A stretch of DNA of 64,000 nt from Conchocele bisecta (Eukaryota; Mollusca; Bivalvia; Lucinida; Thyasiridae). The number at the start of each line of letters is the position of its first letter. Position 1 is the first letter of the stretch. Positions 1 through 11,425 of this stretch are shown piece by piece. The notes below the pieces were generated by a model, which was given only the letters and a program-made list of their open reading frames with translations, was not told where the DNA came from and searched no databases. Location of the stretch: positions 8,449,805-8,513,804 of the forward strand of contig CM055266.1 in assembly GCA_029237695.1 (NCBI GenBank), given 5' to 3'. The position numbers and the translations under genes were made by a program.

Positions 1-372
1 GTACATAATATAATCTATGTAAACACACATGTTTGCTCTATTATTGCACATTATGTTCACATTCACGATGCTGTTTGACTTCTACTCAAAATCTCTGTAA
101 AGAGGAAATAAAGATATTGAATTTAATTGAATTGAATGCTAGCGGTATAAGCACACATATATAATATACATGTGAATATGGATTATTTGTGTGAGTGACT
201 TTGGGTTTTGAGTTAGATTTCCTTTGACTTTACATGGGGTTCCCATAAGGGCATCCTACCTTAAATAATAATGAAATCAATTACTGTGGAATCTACTCTA
301 AACCGAACACCAAGACAACATCCGTGATCCTATTTTGATGTGTTTCTTGGCCATTTATCTCAGATTTTAACG

Positions 373-965
373 TACAGTAGCGCTTTTCTGCTCCTTAGCT
401 ATTTGTATATACAATGTACTAATATCGTATACATATAGTAATCGTATAGTATAATATAATATTTGTATGTTTGTACCGTATCATCGTATAGTACAGTTTG
501 TTTACATTATACAAACGTACTATACGAATATTATACAAACATTCGATATCCGAAGAATTAACAGAAAAGACATCAGACACAGAGCTAGATTAGTAATATT
601 ACGCATTTCTGAATATTATGAAAAAAAAACTGCCGAGGCGGACCAAATATTAGGGGCGGACCAAATATTAGGGCAACACCGTTAATATATCGTATACATT
701 TACAGTGTTCTGCTACATTTATACCGTACACAAATCTGGTATGTGTGTACGATACAAACGTACCAGAATTGTATCCATGTATACAAATCGTATAAACGTA
801 CTATATGAATGGTATATCTATACGATATTGGTAGGTATGTACGGTACAAACATACCGTGCGTTTATAGTATATGCATATCGTATAGAAAACATATCGTAT
901 TGGTATAGTATACGTATAGTATTGGCATAGTACGTATAGTTGACCTGCAGAAAAGCGCTACTGTA
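373..965. mobile_element. TIR element A, copy 1 (TIR CAGTAGCGCTTTTCTGC)
   Basis: TACAGTAGCGCTTTTCTGC at the left end is mirrored by GCAGAAAAGCGCTACTGTA at the right end, with TA on both outer edges. The interior is AT-rich palindromic sequence plus a doubled GGACCAAATATTAGGG word. There is no transposase, so it is a MITE-like non-autonomous element with a TA target site. Copy 2 lies at 46423-46948. Confidence 0.85.
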
Positions 966-1021
966 TGTTCATGCTTGCGAAGCACGCACATACGTCCCAG
1001 AATGGTCATATGCCTGATTTA

Positions 1022-1090
1022 CAGTGGAACCTCTCTAAACCGGACACCCTGGGGACCTCCCAGGGTGTCCGGTTTAGAGAGGTTTCACTG
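1022..1090. mobile_element. Family B short palindrome (AACCTCTCTAAACCGGACACC)
   Basis: CAGTGGAACCTCTCTAAACC continues as a near-perfect hairpin with CCTGGG...CCCAGGG at the centre. Other copies or fragments are at 9753-9822, 22730-22917, 28020-28232, 29467-29543 and 47533-47750. It is a miniature fold-back element. Confidence 0.8.
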
Positions 1091-1332
1091 TCCATCAATC
1101 ACATACTCAAAACTGACAATGGGTAATGGATATCTTGGTCAAGTGACAAACAGACAGTTCTGTTTGAAACAATAAAGCGTACATACACAACTATATATCG
1201 GTATATACATTATACAAGTGTCCAAAAGTCGTGCATCACATGATTACATTACAAGAGGCAGAGTACATTAGTAGCGTTATTACTATCGACACGGAGAGAA
1301 CACGTGACGCCTACAGACACATTTACAAGACT

Positions 1333-1557
1333 GGAGCCCGTTTCACTAAACTTCGTACGACTAAAATGTTTGTAAGTGCAAATTTAGAATCGTTTCAATT
1401 GATGGATTTACATTTATTGAGCATAGACTGCATGCAGCCTATGCTCAATAAATGTAAATCCATTAAGAACACATTGTTAATGTGAAATTTACAGACTATC
1501 ATAATTTTGCACTTACGAACACATTTTAGTCGTGTGAAGTTTAGTGAAACGGTCCCC
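1333..1557. mobile_element. Family C palindrome (CCCGTTTCACTAAACTTCG)
   Basis: About 225 bp with inverted ends GCCCGTTTCACTAAACTTCG / GAAGTTTAGTGAAACGG and an inner CATTTATTGAGCATAG palindrome. It is one of nine copies in the window. Confidence 0.8.
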
Positions 1558-2098
1558 TGATCTGTTGTTTGGTTGTCACTCATGGCACTGTATTATTACA
1601 CGAGTTTGCTGACTGAAGAAGCGATGCTATGCCGACGAGGTTAATAAATGCCATATTGAATCACCTCTCATGTACAATCCTCTTTAAATCAACACAACTA
1701 TTGTACATGTATTATAGTTATTTCATAAGCACAACATCATACATGCATTGATACCAACAATGTGTCTGAAGTGTTCTCATTTGCATGTTTATTCTTCTAG
1801 CCTATTGTGATTTTGAATACACACAATGTATTAGTACACCACAAAAGCGTGTAAATAAATGGGAATAAGAATTTCGCGTTCGTTAACATATTTTGGCAAC
1901 CTATATACTTTAGTTGAAAACGAGCATGTACGTGGCAACAATTTGGATAGGTCGTCGGGAGTAAGCTACAATAACTCGTCTCCGGTATGTTACATGTATC
2001 TCTCGCGAGAGGTATGCTCATATGGTCATTTTGTTTTCTCTCTAATTTTGTTTCTAGGTTCGTCCCCATGTACGAGAAGAAATCCGCTTGTCTTACAC
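1558..2098. other. Intergenic stretch without recognisable features
   Basis: Short open frames occur on both strands but none has domains, splice context or repeat homology that I can recognise. Confidence 0.5.
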
Positions 2099-2318
2099 TA
2101 ACCTGCGCTAACCTTGCCAATATTTGTCAATTTGTTTACTTAAAAAAATAGTAGAATAGTGTGCTTGAAATCACGCAGTTTGATTGGCTGAGCCTGAGCT
2201 GTGCTACATCTCAGGTTCAGCCAATCAAATTGCTTGATTGTCAGTTGGCAGTTCCAATAGATGTTCAAAAACGTTGATAATCTTGGCAAGTTTAACACCA
2301 GTTGTGTAGCTCACTGAC
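2099..2318. mobile_element. Family D palindrome (GATTGGCTGAGCCTGAG)
   Basis: The ends CCTGCGCTAACCTTGCCAA / TTGGCAAG...TTAACACC and a central hairpin TTTGATTGGCTGAGCCTGAG ... CAGCCAATCAAA define this roughly 200-bp family. Further copies lie at 3.7, 5.5, 7.6, 18.0, 19.5, 19.9 and 26.5 kb. Confidence 0.8.
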
Positions 2319-2816
2319 TATGGACCGTTCTCTCGATAATTTACCCCACCCACATAGTCATAGTGATACTATATATAAATGTAGTTCTTAAAATTCGCCA
2401 TACTTTCTAAGCCTATCGCTGGCCCGTATCCCGCTCCACTTACCCCAATAAGTTACAATTACCAGATTCGATGACCACTTGTTTGACAGGAAATGGAAAA
2501 CCAATACTCGGATAGGAGACTGCATTATAAACCTGGCTAATTACTAGTATGTTATTGTTTACATATTGGGTTTTAAGGAACTAAATGCTGCTGTCGCTAA
2601 CGCAGACTCGCATTTAATTCCTTAAAAGTCCAATATTTCAACACAATATACCTGTGGCCAAATGCCACATATCCATGCTACCGTTAATATGACATTAACC
2701 TTAATATGTGAACAATAACGTAAACCCATTTATTTAATGGTTTTTAACGGCCTATTACGTGTAACAGCTATGATCATTTAGGCGGGGTAAACGCGATCGA
2801 ATCAATAATAACCTGG

Positions 2817-3036
2817 GGCCCGTTTCACTAAACTACGTACGACTAAAATGTTCGTAAGTGCAAATTTAGGATCGTCTGGAAATTTCAATTGATGGATTTA
2901 CATTTATTGAGCATAGGCTGCTCAAAAACTGTAAATCCAAAAATTGTTCACAAGAAAACAATGCTAATGTGAAATTTACAGACTATCACCCTTTTGCACT
3001 GACGTAGTCGTACGACGTTTAGTGAAACGCCACCCA
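2817..3036. mobile_element. Family C palindrome
   Basis: CCCGTTTCACTAAACTACG at the left and GACGTTTAGTGAAACGCC at the right enclose the usual ATTTATTGAGCATAGGCTG core. Confidence 0.78.
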
Positions 3037-3188
3037 GATCTGATGAGAGCTCCTCGCCACATCAGTCACTTACGCCACATCAGTCAACCCTAAAAGTAAT
3101 AGGATATGTGTAATTGCTTATATAGTGGATATAACCGGATTCAAAATCCCACGTATAAGAAAGCCAAGAACGTACATGAATATAATGA

Positions 3189-3233
3189 TATAAAGAACAT
3201 TTTGTGCCTACTGAGTGGGCATGTACCTTTAAC
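3189..3233. mobile_element. Family E end fragment (TGAGTGGGCATGTACCTTT)
   Basis: Only one terminus of family E is present. Full copies are at 15963-16747 and 28671-29192. The 3240-3714 stretch after it shows nothing recognisable. Confidence 0.65.
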
Positions 3234-3714
3234 GCAGGCAGAAGTGTAACGTCACGATCGTGGTTTCGACTCGCACCGCAGTGGTAGGAAGCCCGTTTAT
3301 ACCGACTGCAATAACTGGATCAAGCATAGTTCCGAGTACATAACTCTAATTACATTTCATTACACTGCTTTACATAAGCGTTATGACGGAGTAGTCTTTC
3401 CAAATTTGCGTTTGAACCGTTCTTTGTTTACTTTCTACTTCGTGGAAAGTGGCCCAAGCATTTAGCTAATACACACTTCATTAGGTAAGTTTATGGTAAT
3501 ATTTTTGTGTCATATTGTAGAATTCTCTCTGAATAACAATATAGCAAAGTATGTACGTCCACGCCCTGCAGGTCTTTTCTATATTTTAGTGCACGAAGTG
3601 TAAATGCTATTACGCACATTTTTACTGTGTAACGTGGTGTAGTGATATAGTGCAACCTGTTGCCTATAACGCGGAAAACGTGCAGCTAGTCATCCAGTGA
3701 CCTATACAACCATT

Positions 3715-3928
3715 ACACAATCGCCTGCGGTAATCTTGCCCAGATTATCAGCGTTTCTGAACATCTATTAACAATGGCAACTGTCAATCAAGCAATTTGA
3801 TTGTCTGAGCCTGAGTTGTAGCACAGCTCAGGCTCAGGCAATCAAGCTGCTTGATTTCAAGCACAATATTCAAGTATTTTGAATGAAAGAAATTGAGAAA
3901 TGTTGACAAGATTAGCGCAGGCGGTAAT
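3715..3928. mobile_element. Family D palindrome
   Basis: TCGCCTGCGGTAATCTTGCC and its inverted partner ATTAGCGCAGGCGG flank the ATTGTCTGAGCCTGAG hairpin. Confidence 0.78.
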
Positions 3929-4768
3929 GTATAATGTAACAACCAGATTATCCCATATTTGTGGCTGTGACTGAAGAAATGGGTCTGTACTTTTCGCCAT
4001 TCCATCCATCATGTTTCTAACAAGCAATATGATGCAATTATTGTCTTTTGAGGAGGTGTACACGAGATTTACGGACCTGAGAAGTCATATACAGCGAGGC
4101 CGACTCAAAAGACAATGCTTAGTTTATTATACGACTTATGGTTTTGCTGAAACCGACTCTTAACAGTTACATGTATGTACAAGTTTGCTTCACATATGTG
4201 CTAAATGTGCATCCATTGTTGTTGTTGTGCGAAGTACATTAACAACAATTCAACCTAGACCCTTAACATTGTGTTTCCTGCGTTCCGTCGTGGTGTCTAC
4301 ATGTACGCCGTGCATTTATAAGCTTGTTGCTGATTGGATGATACTATTTGCGTAGTTTTGTTCAATTGGCTTGTCATTGAACCGTGTCATGTTTCCGTTG
4401 CGTGATCAGTGACTCGCGCATCCATGTCAACATCACATTTATATTTAACCACACTAAATTATCAGACATTCATGCGCGGTGTCAAAAGTAGTACGTTAAA
4501 TAAACAATACAGCTTTGTTATGCCATAGACACGCTTTTCTTACAGAAACCGGTCAATTGATGTACTAATCTACATCATAGGCATGTTAATGTATCATTTA
4601 CATCAGAATTTACCTTCAGAATATCACTATCAGACTCGAGACGAATCCGAGACTGATGTCCGCAATCATGTGACCCTCTATTGGGCAATCTCATTGGCTG
4701 GACTTCTCAGTCATATAATAAAGATCGTTATCAAGGCTATATGAGTGTACTACATGTATTTGATCAGC

Positions 4769-4977
4769 AGGGGGCCGTTTCACGAAATTTGGTAAGACTA
4801 ACAAGTTCGTAAGTGAACAATTAAATTTCACCTTAACAACGTTTTCTTGTAAACAATTATTGGATTTACATGCAGCCTAAGCTCAATACATGTAACTCCA
4901 TCAATTGAAATTTTCAGACGATCCTAAATTTCCACTTACGAACATGTTAGTCGTACGAAGATTAGTGAAACAGCCCA
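4769..4977. mobile_element. Family C palindrome
   Basis: The diverged ends GGGCCGTTTCACGAAATTTG and GAAGATTAGTGAAACAGCCC surround the TTGAGC palindromic core. No gene or clear repeat was seen from 3930 to 4768. Confidence 0.75.
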
Positions 4978-5516
4978 GGTCACACATCATATAAGCCCAA
5001 TTTCTCCAGTCACAGCAACAGTTTATGTTATTTACATGTGCATGTTATTAACATATGTATTCTGAATACAAACTATGATTATATGTACATACAATAATAA
5101 GCAGAAGCACTATATGTTTTTCTGTACATGTAACATTTAGATGCAAGCGAAACAGATTAGCTACGAATATAACATACACCATCGTTCAAATAATTAATAT
5201 AGGTTTAATTAGTAAATCTGTCAATAGACTAAGCTCTAATTATGTTTAGCAACTACCAGAAAGTTGGTGTAACATGCCATGAAAACCCGCCATTGAAGGC
5301 CTCTAGTAATTGATCCTTAGTGGCAGTTTTGGGTGTGCATGACAGATATTATGTCTCTGACTTTCTGCTGGTTTTAAGCATAATTAACTAATTATATGAC
5401 TTTGTCACACACAGTTTACAACCACAAACACACTAGAAGTATATATAAAAATGAATATAAACATAAGGAATCACGCCATATCACGACAATAACGTGCGGA
5501 ATTTGCTCTCGTGAGT

Positions 5517-5672
5517 GCACAACCGCTTGCGTAAATCTTGCCCCGATGTCAACTTTTTTATTTGAGCATCTAATGGCCATCTCACCACGCAATCAAGCAG
5601 CTCAGGCTCAGCCAATCAAGCTGCTTGATTTCAAGCACAATATTCAGGTATGTTGGCATGATTAGCACAGGC
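5517..5672. mobile_element. Family D palindrome, shortened
   Basis: CACAACCGCTTGCGTAAATC at the left and GATTAGCACAGGCAG at the right, with the AGCTCAGGCTCAGCCAATC half of the hairpin retained. Confidence 0.7.
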
Positions 5673-5821
5673 AGTAATGTATCTAGTGACAATCAGATTA
5701 GTACCATATTTGTGCGGTGACGGAAGAAATAGGTCTGATCATGATCTGCACTGTTCGCCAGTCCACCAATGAAACACTCACCATGCTTCTAACAAGCAAA
5801 ACACATCGTTATCAGGCTAGA

Positions 5822-6068
5822 TGAGCCCTTCCACCCCTAAGTAACTGGAATTGCATTTGATATGTAATTTTGCAGCCAATCCAATCATCACAAACTAATT
5901 TTCAGACTAGTACATTTATGAAAAGAGGGTATTTTTTTTGTTCTCAAAAATATGAAAATTTCTTTCAAAAAGTGCAGATCCTGATGAGACGGCTCGCTAC
6001 GAGCCGGCTCATCTGGATCTGCACTGTTTGCACAAACCGCTATAGCGGGCTTTCGGGTTCAAAGGGTT
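5822..6068. mobile_element. Family F (ACGAGCCGGCTCAT hairpin, CCGCTATAGCGGG end)
   Basis: The core GATGAGACGGCTCGCTACG / AGCCGGCTCATCTGGATC is palindromic and the element ends in CCGCTATAGCGGGCTTTCGG. Related copies: 25150-25345, 27714-27960, 40244-40335 and 50100-50210. Confidence 0.72.
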
Positions 6069-6552
6069 AAATGGCTGATGACTTTCATAAATAACATATC
6101 AAATGGAAACGAGTTGAGATTTGAGATCACATGTTTATCAACTTCCAATGAGCAGAACACTTGAAGAAAGTCAAATTGACGAATTTTAGTGATCAGACGT
6201 CATTGACTATGTTCGCATCTAGTTGAAAATGTTCACAGAGCAATACAATTACTATAAATATGCCATGGTGTAGGTTTCTGTTCTTTTTAGACCTCCATAT
6301 TGTTGTGTAATTCCTTTTGTAAAAACCCCTGGCTGATGGTCCTTGATTGTTTTGTTGGTGCGCATGCGCCGCGTTTAGTTGTACTTGTTTTCCGGTGAAT
6401 TAATTTGTCTGCGTTATTTGCGCTGAGAAGTTTATATCGAGAATAAACGAGTATCTGTCAAGACTACAGGCTCGGTTTGGGTGTATCAATTTCAATAATA
6501 TACAGATATTACAATATATATCACCATGCAGAGCTCATTCTAACAATTGGAT

Positions 6553-7122
6553 TACTGTCTGTTTCACGAAAGCTGCCCAAATTTTACGGCTACATAAACA
6601 ATTCAAAAACAAGATTTCTTTTGATAATATTAAATTAAAGAAAAAAATAAGAATGAGCCTTCTTTTTATTTCGTGAAATTTGGTCAAATATTGATTTTAT
6701 TGCGAAAAAAAAATTTCCCCATGTTAAATCCCCATAGACATCTTCACGGAGTGAAGATGTCTATGGGGATTTAACATGGGGAAATTTTTTTGAATTTTAG
6801 AAATACTGGACGGATTTTTAAAATTTAACTTTTATTTTCTTAGTTAGATCATATCCAAGCTATCTAGTCAGGTTTCGGAGTCAATTTCCAAATTTTTTTG
6901 TTTTTTGACTCCTCCCACACTTCCTTACCACTTTTTCCCCCATGTTAAATTCCCATAGACAAATCAATTTTTCGTAATAAAATCAATATTTGACCGAATT
7001 TCACGAAATAAAAAGAAGGCTCATTCTTAAATTTTCCTTTAATTTAATATTATCGAAAATAATATTGTTTTTGAATTGTCTATATAGCCGTAAAATTTGG
7101 GCAGCTTTCGTGAAACAGACTA
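6553..7122. mobile_element. Family G long palindrome (CTGTCTGTTTCACGAAAGC)
   Basis: A 570-bp inverted-repeat element: ACTGTCTGTTTCACGAAAGC at the left mirrors GCTTTCGTGAAACAGAC at the right. The interior holds a perfect hairpin at 6715-6787 around CATCTTCACGGAGTGAAGATG. Other copies are at 15.7 (end only), 33.9-36.7 and 50.6-51.1 kb. Confidence 0.85.
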
Positions 7123-7624
7123 TAGTTTTATGATGTTTCTCATGAAGTTTAAATTACGATGACATCAACATTAGCATTGCGTTTTCAAAACGTGTTCATT
7201 TTTGTTCAGTTTTGTTCATTTGACTTAAATAAATATGGTGATTCTATCAAATAAATCAAATTAACTCTAGATCGTTATGACATGTGAGTCATACCATATG
7301 TATAAAATGGTTTACAACACGGCATAAACATTGTTTTATGTGTCACCTAATTTACATAGTCATGAAATCTTCATTCCAACTGGGATAAAACTATTTCTGC
7401 AGTTTCGCACATTTATGTTCCTGAATATGCAGCTTTTTTTTCAATAAAAAAAAAAATTCCTTTCTTTAACGGTGTGTCTACAATGTACTAATTATATGAC
7501 CTTGTACACACACAAACATACTACATGCATATATAGAGAAAATAACATAATGAATCACGCCAATTCACGACCTATTACATGTGGAATTTTCTTGTGTTCT
7601 ATAAAAGTAGAATTTACTGGCGTG

Positions 7625-7818
7625 TGTACACAACCGCCTGCGTTAATCTTGCCCCGATGTCAATGTTTTTAAGCATCTAATGGCCATTTCAAGCAACTTT
7701 AATGGCTGAGCATGAGCTCAGGCTCAGCCATTAAAGCTGCTTGATTTCCAGTACGATATTACAGTACTTTGAAGAGAAACAATTGACAAATATTGGCAAG
7801 ATTAGCCCAGGCGGTGGT
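7625..7818. mobile_element. Family D palindrome
   Basis: CACAACCGCCTGCGTTAATC / AAGATTAGCCCAGGCGG ends enclose a TGGCTGAGCATGAGCTCAGG hairpin. A second short hairpin of the TTTGATTGGTCGATACTGAG type follows at 7927-8003. Confidence 0.76.
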
Positions 7819-8156
7819 GTATGGCTGTTTTGAAACAAAATCGGTGTGTGGTACCAAATGTCCAGTCTAATTATCTAAACGTAAATGAATCTACAAAATT
7901 CTTGGAACCGTGATCGAAATTAGTACTCAGAATCAGACAGTTTGATTGGTCGATACTGAGCACAACAGCTCAGTCTAGGCCAATCAAATTTTCTGATGTA
8001 AAGCATGTGATTGATATACGTGCTCAAGCAGTCTTCTAACTAGGATTCCCATGATTATAACATTTTCTTGACACGTCATCAAAAGCAGTACTCGAAAACC
8101 AATACGTTTTATAATTTCACCGGGCTTTATCCGGGTTCTCAATCCGCACTACGACG

Positions 8157-8438
8157 TCACTCCTTCCCAGCAGCAACATCCAGCGTCGCATATCCATCGT
8201 TGTCCTCACCACCACCCTCATTGGTCGCCTTTTCTTCATAGGCGGGCGGTGCGATGTAGGAGTACTCCCCGTCTTTCATGTTGTCGTAATACGAGGGATG
8301 GATGGGCGGGGTATATGCGGGTAGCGTCATGTCAGGCGTTCCACACACCGAGTAGATGTTGTTGTCAAACGCGTCCTTATGCCCAAGTTGTCTTGGTGTG
8401 CGAGCCTGCGCAATAGTGTGGTTGCCCAATACCGATGG
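8157..8438 (-). CDS. Terminal coding exon: tyrosine-rich cytoplasmic tail and stop
   Basis: This exon encodes residues 527-619 and a TGA stop at 8157-8159. The tail has eight tyrosines: Y555 (NIYSV), Y568, Y576-Y577 (YYDNM), Y585 and Y587 (EYSYI), Y593 (PPAYEE) and Y609 (GYATLDV). By established motif rules YDNM fits a YxxM/YxN SH2 docking site, PPAY a WW-domain ligand, and YSYI and YATL the YxxI/L form seen in ITIM/hemITAM-like tails. The YxxI and YxxL are about 20 residues apart, too far for a classical ITAM. The acceptor is taken as CAG before 8438. A second AG 15 bp upstream (exon from 8453) is also in frame and would add five residues. Entry phase 0 matches the TM exon. The 650-bp intron upstream contains a hairpin repeat. 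Confidence 0.82.
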   Translation of the reverse strand, partial: PSVLGNHTIAQARTPRQLGHKDAFDNNIYSVCGTPDMTLPAYTPPIHPSYYDNMKDGEYSYIAPPAYEEKATNEGGGEDNDGYATLDVAAGKE

Positions 8439-8527
8439 CTGGTTATTGTGTTGCTATAAATGGATGAAGAAATACAACAAATATAACACCTAGTCCAAAC
8501 GGGTGCATATCAAGCAAAATGTGTTTT

Positions 8528-8603
8528 AACTGTAACCCGAAGTTTTGTTTTGCCTGTAACGCAGGGCGCCCTACGTTACAGGCAAACACTTCGTGTTACA
8601 GTT
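8528..8603. repeat. Hairpin, arms of about 37 bp
   Basis: AACTGTAACCCGAAG... is mirrored as an imperfect inverted repeat around a GCAGGGCGCCCT centre, inside the intron between the TM exon and the tail exon. The rest of this intron shows nothing recognisable. Confidence 0.7.
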
Positions 8604-9107
8604 GTTAGTGTACAAGTTAGCGTCATGTAACGCCCTTTGTCATCACAATAGCAGGGCGTGGGATCACGTGGTTTCCGAACGGCGTGACGTCATGTTTTTA
8701 TGCATTTTCAGCCTATTTCCTTCAATACATTTCTAAGGGAATAATGATTGTTTTATGAAACATAGCGCAATAATGCGGAACAGGTTGTCCATTGTTGTAC
8801 AGGTTGCTTTTATCTCAGAAGTTTGTTGTTTTTACGAATAATCGGTTATTGTCAATCTAAATAAAAATCCAGAGCCCGTGAATGTAATAAATAAACTGTA
8901 TTCGATTCATCGTGTCAGAAAGTTATACTGGTTTGTAAAGAACGTTTAGTGCACCCATACAACGCGTAAGTTGTCGTCTTTGTGCGCTATATATCATTCA
9001 GAATTCACCAGATAACCCGAATGTACTATCTGTTACCGACCGGACAAGAAATGCAACATAATGTTCGACATGCACATGTTGCCCTGATGCCAGTGGTTTA
9101 TACATAC

Positions 9108-9187
9108 CGACATGCGTCTTCGTCGGACGCATAATAACAGGATTATGGCGACGATGATGACCAGGATGGCTGCGGCGACAGGTGCAA
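9108..9187 (-). CDS. Transmembrane exon of the receptor
   Basis: The 80-bp exon encodes residues 501-526: an 18-residue hydrophobic helix (about 503-520, VAAAILVIIVAIILLL core) followed immediately by RRRR (521-524), a classic stop-transfer signal that places the N-terminus outside and the tail inside. The acceptor is ...TCTTCATTACAG and the donor is GTATGT. It begins with two bases of a split codon (phase 1) and ends in phase 0, which fits both the upstream stalk or HYR exon and the downstream tail exon. A longer open frame continues on both sides but crosses the splice signals and shows no conserved features, so it is excluded. Confidence 0.85.
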
Positions 9188-9752
9188 CTGTAATGAAGAT
9201 ACTCGTATAAAAGCACACTGATTTCATAATTTAAAGTGGCTATGCGCAGAACTCTGTATATATTGTCCGCTACATTGTATAATGTTTTTCCATCAATCAA
9301 TCAAACACCTTTAGTTTAGTCGGAAATATTATCCATACATTCGAGTCAAATGAGGACGTTGTAGCTCTCAAAAGTGTGAATGTAAGTCTTGTGTATTACC
9401 TGCTACCTATCTACTTGTAAATTTCAATATTGGTTTTCAAATCAACCAATCAATATCGGATGAAGCAGTAAATGGTCTAATAATAGATTTGTTCAAACAC
9501 TGAGTCAGCTCTCTGTGTTGTTGTGAGTTATATACACAATACCGAGCTGTTTTCAAGGGCCAAGGAAATAATACATGTTGAAATACCATGTATTTATTTT
9601 GCCACTAAAGCTTGTGTTATAACAGCAAATCATTCAGAGACGGGTATTAAATTCATGGCTTGTGCAAGAAAATTGATTTATGTTCAAAGTAACTGTTACG
9701 TAAATATTAATGTAATCAATATGCATATTAGACTGGCACAGAACACCAAGTA

Positions 9753-9822
9753 CAGTGGAACCTCTCTCAATCGGACACCCTGGGAGGTCCCCAGGGTGTC
9801 CGGTGTAGAGATGTTCCACTGT
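9753..9822. mobile_element. Family B short palindrome
   Basis: CAGTGGAACCTCTCTCAATC ... GTAGAGATGTTCCACTG hairpin lying in the intron between the TM and stalk exons. A separate unrelated hairpin, AAAACTTCCTCAACCC, is at 10305-10360. Confidence 0.75.
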
Positions 9823-10530
9823 AAATCATACATATGAATATGCAAAGGTATGTGGCTGTGCTTTGCGAACTTGAACAGGCATCATCATCAAATATATACA
9901 CACCAATGAAACCCATACAATTAAGGATACACAGACTGCCACACAGACAGTCACAATCACATTTTCTATAAACTGCATAATACATGTATTATGTCATACC
10001 GAAGCTAGAGTTCCGCCAATCACAAAATACGCCCGTCGAGGCATTTAGTGACAGAATGTTGTCCAACGAAAACATCTTTTGCTAAGGCAATACCAAGTTA
10101 TCTTTCTGTTATGTGTCCGCGTGCGTGTATGTTTTGAAAGTGTTTCTGTGAAAAACAAACACAATGTGTACATGTATGCTATTTTGCACTATTTACTGGT
10201 GAAGTAATATGATGGGGGCCCTGTCCAAGTATTCGATGCGTTCATGAATGTCCACTTAATCAGTTTTCTTCTTTTCTTCTAAAGTGTGCTTGCTGAAATT
10301 TAAATTTATGCTAAAAACTTCCTCAACCCTGCAAAGGGTTGAGGAAGTTTTTAACATAAATGTACCTTCGTTTGTTTGTCAAGGCCTTGTTTGTTTTTAC
10401 AGGATACGTAGGTAGGTTTTGGTCCACTGGGTGGACGCTTAACATAGAAAATATATGGTATGGCCTAATTATAAAACGAAAACGGCGTCAAAATGATATA
10501 TTCGTTCGCTTGTGGAACTAGGAGCAATTC

Positions 10531-10767
10531 TGGGGCCCGTTTCACTAAACTCCGTACGACTAACATGTTCGTAAGTGCAAAATTATGATAGTCTGTAAAT
10601 TTCACATTAACAATGTTTTCTTGCAAACAATTATTGGATTTAGATTTATTGAGCATAGGCTGCGTTTGCTCAATAAATGTAAATCCATCAATTGAAATTT
10701 CAAGACGATCCTAAATTTGCACTGACGAATATTTTAGTCGTACGAAGTTTAGTGAAACGGGCCCCCG
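10531..10767. mobile_element. Family C palindrome beside the stalk exon
   Basis: GGGGCCCGTTTCACTAAACT at the left and AGTTTAGTGAAACGGGCCCC at the right are well preserved. The right edge is about 10 bp from the donor of the 84-bp stalk exon. Confidence 0.82.
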
Positions 10768-10775
10768 GACTGTAC

Positions 10776-10859
10776 CTATAGCAGCAATGGGCAGACCGCC
10801 CGTCTTCTTCTTGTAAGATCTTTGTCTCAAACCCAAGGGCAACTGGTCGAATGGCGTGT
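10776..10859 (-). CDS. Small phase 1-1 exon: juxtamembrane stalk, possibly alternative
   Basis: An 84-bp segment has a strong acceptor (CTCTATTTACAG) and donor (ATAG|GTACAG) and encodes 28 residues (DTPFDQLPLG then LRQRSYKKKTGGLPIAAI), residues 472-499. Both ends are phase 1, so it can be included or skipped without changing the frame between the second HYR exon and the TM exon. It is basic (RQR, KKK) and has no cysteine, as expected of a flexible stalk, and the basic run could be a protease-sensitive site (inference). A palindromic repeat ends about 10 bp beyond its donor. No homology is recognised; support is splice signals plus phase only. Confidence 0.6.
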
Positions 10860-10929
10860 CTGTAAATAGAGAGTACCGGGTCATGGTCTGTTGATGTCAA
10901 GTAGAAAATACAAGACTACTAGTTGGTCC

Positions 10930-11425
10930 ACGTTTTTCTGCCGACATACTATCGACTATTAAACATATTAGATATAATAAATATTTAAGTACTTTTTCAT
11001 GAGTAACAAACCCCCACCCCCCCCCACCCCAAAAAAAATGTTATTGCGAAAACGTTTCATATGGCTATTTTAATTGGGGGGCTAAAAATATACTCTATTT
11101 TTTTTAAATACTTTTGGAATTTGTGAACCCATTTTCAAAATCTAACTTTTGTTTTTTGGTTAAATCATTTCCAAGCTATCTGTCTAGCCAGGGTTTGGAG
11201 TCAAATTATGTTTATTCCTCGTTTATTGACGCTCGTTAGTTTCCAGCTCATTTTTGCACTATATTAAATTCATATAGAAAAACCTTTGTTTCTTGTTGTT
11301 ATAAAATCAATATTTGATGGAACTTTTGATAAAAAAAAAATACTTACATTTGAACATTATATTTTTATATCAGATGTGTTTAATTACTAAAAGTTCGTAG
11401 GCAGCAAAACGTGGAACAGACATAT
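10930..11425. mobile_element. Family H element (CTGCCGACGAAC... TTAAACACATTA)
   Basis: The left end has TTTTCTGCCGACATACTATC and the right end AAGTTCGTAGGCAGCAAAAC with GTGGAACAGACA. The interior contains family-G-like ATTTAACATGG sequence and a C-rich run. A better copy is at 55528-56045. Confidence 0.65.
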
